Shown here one piece after another: positions 1-12,700 of a stretch of DNA of 64,000 bases. The notes under the pieces are model-generated. The model made no database searches and was not told where the DNA came from. It saw only the letters and a list, made by a program, of their open reading frames with translations. The translations under genes were made by a program, and so were the position numbers. Where the stretch lies: the NCBI GenBank assembly GCA_012295275.1, contig CM022670.1:24192255-24256254 (forward strand), written 5' to 3'. Source of the stretch: Chrysomallon squamiferum. Its lineage: Eukaryota > Mollusca > Gastropoda > Neomphalida > Peltospiridae. Within the stretch, counting starts at the first letter, position 1. Every line of letters begins with the position of its first letter.

Positions 1-1467
1 GATGCAAATTTATTTAAATAAACAAAATTTGTTTGAAAGAAAATAATCAAAACTCAATTTGATCATGTACAATTAATCTGCTGTTTGTTATCCAGGCTCA
101 AATCAGTGCATTACAAGAATGTTCTATAAGTTTAAATCTGTGAAGAATGGTTTAAACCAAAGTCACAAATCTTCTTTCATGTGACTTGTAACTTACCATT
201 ATCTAGGACAAATTAACTAAGCTCATCAAACTGTGCTGTAGTGTTACTTTGACTCTGTTGCAGTTTAAAGAAGTTTGAAATTGATTTTGCAAAATAGTTA
301 TCTATGCTCTAAAGAGTACTAAACATTTTATTATTTTATTATGATTACCAATTACTGGCTAAGGGTAAATTTGTTTAGTAAACAAAGTTGAAATATATTT
401 CTTTAAAAATTAAATGTGACTTCTTGTGTTTTGAAGATTCTGTAAGAAACAAAGCCATTGGCTGAAGACTTTGTTGTTCATGACTTAGCTGTCAGAATGG
501 AGCTTTGTTGTTATCGTTTCATCAGAGCATCATAAAGAATTCCCATCATGACCACAAACGTTGACTTCATCTCAGTCCCGGACTGTTGGGGGAAAATAAC
601 AGCAGGCTAATGGCTTGCATAGATCACAAGAGTTCTTAGTTTCTGATTTTTGTAATAACTAATTTTGGTGTCATTTACTTATTGTCAGGAAATTGCTAGT
701 GATTACAATTTACACCAAATTAGGCAGCAAAAAAAAAAAAAAAAAAATCAGGGTACAGAATTTATGAAGTATTGCATTCATTTTAACTGTGAATAAATTT
801 GACACCTTAATCTAAGGAACCATCGCAGTAATTGCATGAATTATGGAACAGTAAGAATCATAAGCTTGGATGGAAGGTCTCAATGCAGACTTTGTCACAT
901 TAATGATGTTCACTGTACAGACGAGTGTGAGGCAGGCTGTCAGAGATTAATTTGTTAGGCCCTGTATTGACTTGGCAGTGCTACCCAAGTGAACGAACCT
1001 CCTGCTATGGTAATTACCTATTACAGTAGCAAATGCTGTATAAACATCAGAAAGTAAATTACATTGGATAAAGTGCTGGCTAGTGAACAAACAGTTGTGG
1101 GAGATATCATTGTTATTCTGATAGAGTATATTCTCAAGCTGGAATTGGATATTGAAACCCTAAGAGAGCACTTCTTTTTGGCTTTAATATGATCTGAATC
1201 ATCTTGTTTTTGTACATATGACTTCAGTTACTTTCAGCAGGATTTTTGGTTTTCTACTTGGTCCCAGATATCTTCAGTTTGAGTTTGCAGCAGAAGACAG
1301 GTGAATTGTGGTTAACTGATACTATCAACTATCTGAAGCTTTTATGTCAACAATGAAATAAAGATGAACCTAAATTTATAAGAGGTTCAGGGATGTCTGG
1401 AGCTTGTATAAAATTACTAAGTATTCTCCACTGTGTACTCAGAACCAAGTACTGAGCATTAATCTCA

Positions 1468-1536
1468 AAAGGAAGAGGCTGTTTTTGAAATCTGAATCGA
1501 TACCAGTTTCAGATTTCAAAAACAGGCTCTTTCTTT
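1468..1536. other. near-perfect 29-bp hairpin with an 11-nt loop
   Basis: The left arm (1468-1496) and right arm (1508-1536) are reverse complements apart from one G-G mismatch and one G-U wobble pair. The loop is 1497-1507. The size suits a microRNA precursor, but a small foldback repeat would look the same. It probably lies in an intron of the FRMPD gene. Confidence 0.55.
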
Positions 1537-3848
1537 AAAAAAAATACTTCTTCATATTTGCCCTTAAAGAAAACTTATGGTTTTTCTTTTCACTATTATT
1601 ATTTTTTTTGTTTTAATGTCTTTGTTTTAACAAATTTCAAGTGTGATAAGAACATAAAATAAAAATTAATAATAATAATAATAATTTATAAAATGAAATT
1701 CTGACTAGAGTGCATGGGAAAATACTGATAGTAAATTATTAATTTCCTCATTACTGATGATGTATAAAATAATTCAGTCACTTAACTGAAGAAAGGTTTC
1801 CAGTCTTGTAAATATTTTTACAATTTTTTAGCAAAATTAAGTGATACAGATACAAAACATATTCCAAAAATGATTAAAATAAAGGATATTTTCCTAAATT
1901 CATATAGATATGAAATAGTTTTCAAAACTGATACAGACATAAAACATTTCCCCAAATGATACAAAAATAAAATATTTCCCCAGAACTGGCATCAAGAGAA
2001 GTGTATTTGACACGGTTTTATCTGTTGTTTCCATGTGTTGTTTCAGTTATATTAAAAACATGTCATCAATCTGACTTTTTTCCCATTTAGATCGGCCTGC
2101 TGTTTTAATGTCAGTCAGAGAGCTCCGAGGAATATTTCTGATATTGACTCCTTGGCTAATATCCCTTGGTATTTGCCATTTAACATTTCTGTAGTCTCCA
2201 TTCTTTTGAAACACACAATGTGCCCCTAGCTCTGTTCATGCTTATTTAGTTTCTTTCAGATTTGTCAAAAAATATCTGACCTCACGTAATGACTTTATAT
2301 GTAAAAAGCTTTGGAATAATTTACGATATGAAAAGAAAATCAAATTACATTTTGACATTATTTAATTTTTTTTTTTTTTATGGATAATAACATTTACAAA
2401 TGTCATTACATGACCCAAATTTTGTTTGAAATATTTCTGGTAATAAATATTCACCGGTTTTTTGTTTTGATGGAATCAGAAATTTAAAATGACATTTGAA
2501 AGTTGTTTTTCTTGTGAGGTTTGCTCTTTTTTCATCTTGCTTTTTAAATTTTAAATATTTTATATAGTAATCTCAAATAAATAAATAACTATGTAAGTAA
2601 GTAAGTAAATAAGTAAGTAAATAAATGATTAATAACAAATGATATACAAAACATAAATATCAAAAATAATCATTCATAAAGACACTAACACTCAGAAATA
2701 TACTATAAGTAAAATGATATGCTAATGTACATAAACACACACCCAAAAAGCAAACATTAATTCAAATATTAAAAACTAAAAAACAAAAAAGAATTGAAGG
2801 AAAACATTGCATGCAACTTTAAATTACACCCATCTCTCTTGTGCACACAATAGTTATGAAAATAAAAATAAAAATAAAAATACATAACGGATAATTTTCA
2901 TGTTCAACGATTTCTGACACTCAATGCCATATTGAAGGGATTGCATTTTGCACATTATTGTATTAGAGTTCACATTTCTCCACACGTCAGTGAAGCAGTC
3001 AAGTGTTGACTTTAAATCACAGAAAATTGTTCCCGTAATAAAAATGGAGATGAGTGTTGCATTGGAATAAAGATGCATTGTTAGTGGAAAGCGTTTCTGT
3101 GGATAATGCCTTAACCAGAGATTGCATGTCACATATGAGATTTAAACAATGAAATTAATCAAAGCACAACTTTGTTGTTGTTTTTTGTACATTTTTTAAA
3201 TTTTTATTAATTTTGTTTTTATTTTTTTAAAGAATTTTGTAAAAAAAAATTGCAGTACTTTTCTTTCCTCTTTTTCATTTGTAGGTTTATTCAATGTTGG
3301 TTTTTTTTCTGTTTTTTTCTTCAAGAAAGAAAATCTGGTTTTGTGTTTTTATTTAATTTTTTTTATAAAATGTTTTGTTTCACTTTTCTTATTTTATCCA
3401 CATTTTCTTTTTTTATAAAATTTTCTTACCTGATAAAGAAAAATATCATTAGTATTTGTTAAAAATCACTAAAATGCAATCAGAATTAGTTATTTAGAAA
3501 AAAAGAAACTAGTACTTTTTGAATATCGACCAAATCAAACACATAATACAATTTATATAAGATATTTTTTTTAAAATGTCATTTCAAATAATAATTAAAA
3601 TTCTTGCTAATCCACATACACAGTAATAAAAAACAAATCTTAAAAGTAGTCATTTACAATTTTGGGGGGTAATTATTTAATATTAATTATTGCAATTAAC
3701 ACATTTTCAGTCTCTCCTATTTCTGTATATATATTTTTTGCTATATTCTTTATGAAATATTTCTTGTTAACAATCACTGACAACAGTTTTTAACATTACA
3801 TCCATCGTCAGGAAACAGAAATGGTGACACCTGAATCGGGGATTCTCA

Positions 3849-4441
3849 GTGGTTTAATCACAGAGCAAATATCCATTCCTCTGACCTACAGTGCATGAGA
3901 TTAAATTCTGAACATAAGAATAAAAAAATATGATGAGATTTCAAAAAAAATAGAAAAGAAAAGAAGGATCAAAAGAAAAATATTATATCTTAAAATAATT
4001 ACCTACTCCTGGAGGGTTTTTGGATTCATTTCAGAAATAAACTTATCACATGATAATGTGCTTTTTGATTTATTAATTCTGTTTTTTAGTTAGCTGGGTC
4101 ATATTTAATTATATGACCTTTGAAATGCTCCACCAAACTATAATATTAAATATTTTACAAGTGGTTTAAACACAGAGCAAATATCCATTCCTCTGACCTA
4201 CAGTGCATGAGATTAAATTCTGAACATTAGAATAAAAAATATAAGATTTCAGAAAAGGATAGATCAAAAGAAAAATATTATATTGAAATGCAGAGTTTTT
4301 GGATTCATTTCTGAAATAAACTTGTCGTGTGATTATGTGCTTTTTGATTTATCATTTCTGCTTATTAGTTAGCTGGGTCATATTTAGTTAAATGATTTTT
4401 GAAATGCTCTACCAAAATGTAATATTAAATATTTTAAAATT
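3849..4441. repeat. tandem duplication, two diverged copies of about 300 bp
   Basis: The unit beginning with GTGGTTTAA at 3849 recurs at 4161 with the same order of features: CAGAGCAAATATCCATTCC, AGTTAGCTGGGTCATATTTA and TAATATTAAATATTTTA. The copies differ by substitutions and small deletions, so the duplication is not recent. Confidence 0.85.
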
Positions 4442-5915
4442 ACAGAATCAATAAATAAAAGCAATATGTTTAATATCAGTATGTAGGGAAGATTTAAAAA
4501 GTATACAAGCCAAAACCTACAATAATAAACAGGTATTCCCCCCCAAAAAAAAAATATATATATTACAAAAAATAAATGTTTAAAATGGTCAAATTTGGAT
4601 ATTTGGACAAATGTAAATTAAATCATCTAAGTTGATGTTACAACTATCATTAATGCCAAAGAGAATACAAAATAATTATTTCTCTGATCAGCATAATAAA
4701 AGTGTATTTGTCTCTGACACTCAATGGTTAATTCATTCATTCCTCTGTAGAGTCAGTTGTTCTGTTAAAACTAAGTTAATACCAGCAAACTCAGCTTTAC
4801 TCCTCCACCTGAAGTTAACAATTTGGCAGAAGTACCAGGCAGGCGAGCAGAGTAAGTTAATTTCCAAGTTAACATTTGCATTTGAAAGTATAATTTAATT
4901 TGTTTGTCTTGTTTCTTGTCACAACGAGTCAATCAAAGGAAGCACTCTCACTGTCAGACAGAAAAAAAAAGAAGATCATTTGTGGACAAGATGTGCTAAT
5001 ATTAGGATAGTTAGGTTACAGTTTCCACAATTTCAGAGTGGTTCATTCAAGCTGAAAATATAATGAGGACCATTTAGTTCTAATTATATGTGCAGTCAGG
5101 TTTTAATTTCTCAGTTATTATCTTCAATTTTTTTGCAATTATTATGAAGGAATTTGTTAGCATTTATTTATAGTTGCGATTGAAAGAAACCATTAAATTT
5201 TGTCAGTTACAGTGTCAGTTAACCACTGCTGTCAGTTGAGATCAATCAAGAACTTTCAAATTCTTTTAATTAAGTTTAAATAAGATAAAGATAACTCATT
5301 TCCTTGATAATTTGAAATGTGCTTTCAGTTGAAAGGTTTTCATGTAAAGAAATTCATAAATTTATGGTAATTGTTTCCTGAATTTAAGCTACTAGTTACG
5401 CTATGATTAGAATATTAAAATGATCATTGTGTTGTTGTATAATGAGACGTCATTGTGTTTTTATAATAACTATTATCAAATATCATTAAAGTAATTTTTA
5501 ACCAGAGTGTGATGCTTCAATAAATAAATCATGATAAAAAAATATCATTATCATTGTGTCCTTTTTTTTTTTGCTTGACATTGTTTTTTGTGTTATCATG
5601 AATTACACATGTAGTTGTTTCAAAATCACTCATTTAATTATTTTGTCTATTTACTGAAGAAAGCTACTTTTGAACCATTCACTTCCCTTCTTAACATAAT
5701 ATATAGCCAAGATATAAAAAAATTACATTTAATATATTAACATTGAAAACTAAGTTGTAGAAAGGTTAAAAATTTCACGTTGTTATTCATGGAAATCTTT
5801 CATATTTCATGACATCGAAACATTAAATGTTAAAATAATATTAACATTATCCTGTTGGTTTATTTTCCTGGTTCTTTTATTCAGCATGTGATGAACATGG
5901 ACTTTTGTTTTTCAG

Positions 5916-6047
5916 GATGTGGTGGACTCACTGAAGGAAAAGCTGAACATCAAGTGTATCCAGCATTTCAACGTGGTTCTACAGAACATGAAGAACAACA
6001 CAGCTGGCAAAATGACACTCCTAGAAGAACATGAAACACTGGCTGAG
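5916..6047 (+). CDS. FRMPD exon 1 of window: FERM F1 lobe
   Basis: The acceptor is a pyrimidine-rich tract ending in CAG at 5915. The exon encodes 44 residues in phase 0, including [15 protein letters not shown] and [10 protein letters not shown], which match the end of the ubiquitin-like F1 lobe of FRMPD proteins. The donor is GAG|gtcttc, a GT site that matches the consensus poorly after the first two bases. An in-frame stop follows six bases later, so splicing here is needed. Confidence 0.85.
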
Positions 6048-6744
6048 GTCTTCTAGAATATACTGCATTTACAACATTACTACATTATTACTAAGCTATT
6101 ATTATTATTACTATGACTACTACCACTACTATTAGTACATTACTTTCACTACTACTACAACTGCTAAAATAACTGCTGCTATTGCAGCAATTACAATTTT
6201 CACCACCAACATCATCAGTAATAAGAACAACAACAATAAAACAACAATAACTATTAACAACTTCCACTACTGCTAGTACTAATGCAGCTGCTGTTGCTGC
6301 TATTAGTAGTAGTAGTGGTGCTGGTAGTTACAGTGTTATTATATAAGCTACTATGGTGATTAAATAAAATGGATAAAAGTTTTTATTGCATTTGATTTGT
6401 ATGGATAATGAAATTTTCTACAAAACAATAAATACAACACACTTGAAAAAGTCACTTGTGGTAATTGTTTGATGGTTCAGGGTAAATCTGTTGAAGTGTC
6501 ATTAAACACGTAATGACTTGTTTTCAGATTGCTGCTAGACCTGGTGCTCAACACTTCCGATGTCTGTTTCGTGTTACTTATGTTCCACGTGATGCTTATG
6601 ACCTGCTGAAGGAAGATCCCATTGCCTTTGAATACTTCTACCTTCAAGTAAGATGTGGTTTATATCTGTATTATTTATTGTTCTTTTCTGATATCTGTAT
6701 TACTTATTGTACTTTTCCTATATCTTACATCACTACTATACTGT

Positions 6745-6785
<41 letters not shown>

Positions 6786-9700
6786 ATGTGCTAGTTTACA
6801 TAGTAGAAAGATATAAGTCTGCCGTTTTATTAACCCTTATGGTAAGATAGCTGGGTACCCCACAGAAAATAATGTCTTTGTAATGCCAACATGCATTTTA
6901 TTAGTTCTAGAGTTTTAAAGATTGCCCAACTTTGGCAGTGAATAGATGCTGAATCGGGCAGACTGTTGGAAATGTCAGTGTTTGATGGAAAAACTGTAGC
7001 ACATGTGACTAAATTCCCATCCTATGATCCATCTGGGTAAACAGAAATATAGTCATGATACCTGTCTTGAATTTTGATGAAAAATTTATGATATAAAGAC
7101 CCATCTGTATGATCTTTTTTCTAATGCACCAAATCTAGCACAATCTTGGGTGGTTTGAAATTTCAAAGGCAGTAACACAAAATATGAAGTTGTTTCCAAA
7201 ATGTCAGACAAATCAATGTTGGAAGGAGATAAATATTGCTTAATGTCAAGTCCAAAAGTGGGTGTAGCCCCTGGTCTTACATCAGACAACTTCATATATT
7301 TGTTATCAAACACTGTGCTATGTGCAGAATGTTCTAGTACTTCTGAGACAACTTTGAACATCTAGCATTCAAACGTACAAGCTCTCTACAGGTGAAGTCC
7401 TATATGCTCCAAGACAAAATCTAACATGCTGGTTGTGTATCAAATCCAGCACTTGTAAGTAAGACTTTTGTCCAGAAATAAATGTGGTTCTAAATGGAAA
7501 TCTCTTTTCTGGCAAATATTCATATAGACTGTCTTTGTCTTTGAGAATCTAAAGTCATTGACATTGTCCATTGTCCATTGCAAATCTGAAAATCATCAAC
7601 ATATAAAGACCAATCAACACCAGGTTTTAAACACTGAATAATGCTGTTAAATTTTAGAGAAAATAAAGTTATTGACAGGATAATACACTAAGGAGCACCC
7701 ATCTCTTGCAGGTGGGAATCAGAAAATGTAGATCCTATCTGGACTTGGACAAGATCTGTCTTTTTAAAATAATATTTATAAAAATAGAAAGACAACTGGT
7801 TATAGGAAAATTATGGAGGTCAAGCATTATCCCATACTTTCATATAGTGTGATAAGCTTTCTGACAATCAAAAAACATCAAAACAAGATGTTGATTGTGG
7901 ATGAAAAACATTTCAAATCTAATAAGATAATCTGGACCTGAACCCACATTACACATTAGTAAGCAGTTTGTGAGATTCAAGAAACCAGACAAGTCTATGA
8001 CTTCTCATTCATTCCATGGTTTTGCAGATGCATCTTGTCAAGGCAATAGGGTGATAATTAGTAAGAAATACAATTCCTCCAAGAAGTTTTCTTTCTGAGT
8101 CAGACATCCCTGCATGCCTTAGCTTTAGCAGGTGTGTGATAAGCATTCAGGTGGTTCACATTTGAATCTTTTACGGGACCTGAAAACAAATGTCCTTCAC
8201 AATGGATGTAAACAAGGACATGGGATCATGAAATGGCAGACTTGTGCAGATGAATACTCCATAAATGCCAGAATTGATCCCAATTTGTTTTCACCAGCTC
8301 TCATCTTAGAACCTTTTTGGCATGGTGGTCCATCATTCTCCAAAATAACTGGAAAGTGGTCACTACTATAAGGAGAAATCAAAATACAGTGTGGAAGACA
8401 AAGGGTTAAATCTACTGAAGTGAAGATACCATTTAATGAACAAAATTCTCTCCTATATTAATATTATACATTGCATTAGATAAGATTTTATTGTCAAATA
8501 AAGCATGTTTTTATTTATATGCGTTATTTATTGTATTACTCAACTGTGCATTTTTATTTTTAAATTGGAAATGTTTTTGAAATATGTGTTTGTATGAACA
8601 AACATACACATAATATTGGCTGCATAGTTTACAGACATTAATGTTTTGTCACATAAATGGTATTGAAAAATTGTTTCATCTAATTCCATCACATATATAT
8701 TGGCTGCCATAAACTTATAATCATTTTTATTTTGTTTAACTGGTTTTATTGTGGAGTTATTTATGAACAGAAATTATTACTCTTTCAGTAACGAAATATC
8801 AGTTTTACAGTGCAGATGATATTTATGTCCTTTTTGTTTATCATTGGCAGTGTTGCAACGATGTTGTCCAAGAAAGATTTGCCTCTGAGTTGAAGTACGA
8901 TACAGCACTGAGGTTAGCAGCGTTACAGATGCAACAACATGCCATGAGCAACAACTTGACTGGAAAGATCTCAATCAAAACAATTGAGTAAGTATTTTAT
9001 TATTTTATTTCAGAAAATCTATAAATTGTCAGATGTTGATGTCATCACTGAAGACATTATTTGTGATATGAAAGATTTTAATTTACATATATGTTATTAA
9101 AGAAAATATAGATTAAAAATATTATAAGTCCCACAGACATGTCTACACATACACAAAAACAGAAATAGGAAAGGTATGTTTACATACACAAAACTGGGAG
9201 AATCAAAAAGAGAGAGAAAGTAAGAATGAGAAAAAGAAGAGAAGAAGAGGAATAGAGAAAGGGAAATGAATAGAGAGGAAGAGAGAGAGAGAAAGGGAGG
9301 AAGGGATAGGAAGAGATAGAAAGACTGAGAAAAGATATTCAGAGAGAAAGAAAGATAAGCAGAAAAGATAAAAAAAGAATTAATATTTCAAAATGAAAAT
9401 TATTTACTGAATTGAGACAACCTCTGATACCTCTGTTACAAAGTGCAGACAGCTCTGTAATATTCCTGGTACATTAATAACTCAGAACATATTGCTTGTA
9501 CTATTGATCACAAAGTGTCTGGATGGAAGGACACTTCCTAATGGTGTGTTGTACAATCTCCTTAGGGAGATATATGAAATAAAAAATTTATTTTTAAGAT
9601 CTGTTTGTTTTGGAGGAACCTACCTGGTTCCTTCAATGATATTTAATTTACAAAAGAGGAGTTTTACTGAAAAGCACGTATATTATTAAATATGACTATT

Positions 9701-12700
9701 AGTCCAATAGAAATATGCCAAAAGAGGAGTTTTACTGAAAAGCATGTATATTATTAAATATGACTATTAGTCCAATAGAAATATGCCAAAAATGGCTTAA
9801 CCTGAAATTAATTGCAGTAGAATTTTTATTGATTGCTTCTGGTTTAGGGGCTAACTCTGAATATTCATACCAATCTTCTACAAAATCTAGCCAGCAGAAG
9901 TGCCCTAATTTGCACAAATCATAGACCTTACAAATGAAATGCAAGAGACATGATATAATTGCCCAAATTACCTAATATTTATGTATGAGTTAGTTTTCAG
10001 GCAAGATATCTGTAAATGTGTTCCTTTATTGACCATTTTTCCAATGTGGGATGTGAGCTGAAAGTAATTCTGATGATGTTTAGGCTGTTAAAATCTGTGT
10101 GTTTGAGAAACTGATCATTAGAAGAGATAGTATGTAGACATTTGTCATGCAGCATTGACCTACCAGCAACTGATGACATATATCTGCAGGGTGAACTTCA
10201 GAACTGGGAAACAGGTTCCCCTCTGCAACTTCTGATTCTCGGAGTCTAAGAAGGGAAGATGAAAAGACCTTTCACGTGATGAGGCATTCTTGCAGGTTTG
10301 AGTTTGAGCTGACTGTTGTAACTGATCAATGTCAAAGTTATGCAGGAAACTGTGTTGTCCAAAGTACATGCAACAGAACATAGTTTACTATTTTGCCAGT
10401 TCTGTATTGATCACCAGTATTAATGACAGAGACAATACTGTATAGGGCTGCAGCAGCATTGATTCTCCTGGATGTTTTAGGATCTGGGCAAAATGGACAG
10501 AGATGATGCTCAAAAATGTAGGATCATTAAAACCTCTGCTGAACTGACATTAACAGCATTTACAGGTTAAAGGCTGTATACCCAGCTCATTTCTGTTAAG
10601 ATCATTTGAACATAATTTAAGGTATCTACCTAAATCCCTTTGGCTGTTTTTGTTGGATTTTTCACTGACAAGTCACCTGATCTTAAATTCACCACACAGG
10701 GACAGTGTATCATACAGAATGCAAGACATAGAAGAGTTGTGGTACCTATCCTTTTCAGTCTAGGTGTGCATTATTCAAGGTTTTTAATAGACAATGATTG
10801 TTCTTGTCATACATTTTTCAAACTCTGCAACAAATTGTCATTATAGCTACCCAATATGAGATAATTTTGGTCACTTTTATTGCTGACAATGGCGACTATA
10901 ACCTCTGCATATGTGATTGATGTGGAACATACACTAGAGCCCATGACATACTGGGAAAGGCTCATCACTGCTATATGATAAATAATTACTTAAGACCGAG
11001 CTCCAACCTTGATTGTCTTTGAATGATATCTTTGCCACTTTGTCCCAGGAATGACGCAGGCTGTATGCAAGAGTGACCATACTGGAAAATCATCTTTTCA
11101 ATCTGTCCTCATGACTGATGTGGACCAACCAACATATCTTGTGTATGTTCCATTTTGTTTTTCAAGAAGCATAACACAGTTGCAATGCTGAACTTTGATC
11201 AACGTTAATGGTTAAAAGCATGAAAATCATTAATCACTAGGAAAAAAAAGAGAACTTAAGTCAGTAGATTTATATTTGCATGGCTTTTACACACAAATTT
11301 ATCTTGGGTCCATTGAGCACCTCATTAATAACTCAGGTCTTAGGGAAGTGCTTGAATTGATCCATGCCAAAAATGTTTTAGACTACATTCTAAATGGAAA
11401 ACCGTATGCTGTACACTGATTAATGCAGTGTTCAGTGCAATACTTATGTGAGAGGCTTGTGTTTCATGTGTGAAAAAAATTATGACAAATCTTGCTTCTG
11501 CTAGACATTCCCAGTACATATAGTCTGCCCATACCTACATGACAGACATGGAGAATCACTACTTCACAGAATCCACTGAAAGAAAGATGATACCTCTGAG
11601 CTCACTTCTAAGCAGTATGTCAGTAAATTACAATAATTCTACATAGTTTTTGATGGATATTCACAAGGTCCATCCACCAAATATATTACCCATGAAAGGA
11701 GAACAAAGGGAAAAGTTGGTCCATGGGCCTTATTGTCCCCAAAATGGCCCTGAAATAAAAAAAAGGAATAATTCTTTGAAAACACTGTAGTTTTTTCAAA
11801 TGACTTCAGACACAGTGAGATAAACTCATAAAGTTTTTACTTTCAAGTCCAGGTTTGAATGGGTTCTGAGGTCATGAACAAGATAACAAGACTTAAAGAA
11901 GACAATTTGTGTTGTTATGCAAAACCTAAAATTGATTTGATATTGTGAATAATGATAAATTACCTATGAAATATTATGTATCACATTACTTAAATGTCAA
12001 ACATCTGAATCATCACAGATGTCAGTCTGTTCTGTTAATAATATCTTCTGGAATATGGTTTGAGTTTAGTCAAATATGTTTTCTGTGTTATGAAATGTTT
12101 AGAACTATCACATAGTTTAGTGAAAGGATGAAAAGGAAAGTATGAATATGTAATGTTTATGGATGATTTCATTTTTTTTTTTTAATTGAAAGGAATTTAA
12201 TTTAATTTGTTTAAGTTTCTCTGGATTCCAGTTTAGTTCAGTATTATGAGATGTTTAGTATTAACAGACACTTTTTTGAAAAATGTGAATGTGTAATTGT
12301 TTCTAAAGCTTTTTTTTTCTGTTTATAAATATACAGAATGATAACATCATATTTGTTGTTTTTTTTAAAAAGAAAAAAGAAAAAGATTTTGTTAACATCA
12401 TCTGTAATTCACAAATCCTTTATGACACCTTTTATCAGTTTGTCACAAGAAAAAATGCCACAGTCACAGATCTCATTTGCTGATAAGACACTCGAGTGGA
12501 AAACATAAGCTTTTTCCTTACCACCCATCGGAATTGAATGAAGTTTAAATATATTGATCATGGCCCTATGTTCATCATGCCAGTATTGATGGATGAAGAA
12601 GGAATCCCGAATCTCTAGGGAGGATATAGTTTCTGACACTTCTGACCGAAATATCTCTAATTCTGAGTGCTTAGCTCCTAAAGCTGGACTCATATTGCTT

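Larger units (their letters stand above)
1..5915. other. AT-rich non-coding DNA upstream of the first recognised exon
   Basis: Probably intron of the FRMPD gene. I found no coding exon. It contains a poly(A) run (730-747), a near-perfect hairpin (1468-1536) and a tandem duplication (3849-4441). Confidence 0.6.

Noticed and set aside
1-5915. Search for the missing PDZ and FERM F1 exons
   Set aside because: No frame in this stretch shows PDZ (GLGF-type) or F1 lobe motifs next to splice sites, so the missing exons are placed outside the window.
8132-8371. 79-codon + strand frame, with a 61-codon minus-strand frame over it
   Set aside because: Part of the decayed LINE; only the minus strand shows endonuclease-like text.
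12409-12693. 94-codon minus-strand frame in a FRMPD intron
   Set aside because: Composition is protein-like but there is no family, no splice sites that fit and no neighbour; left as undecided old repeat.
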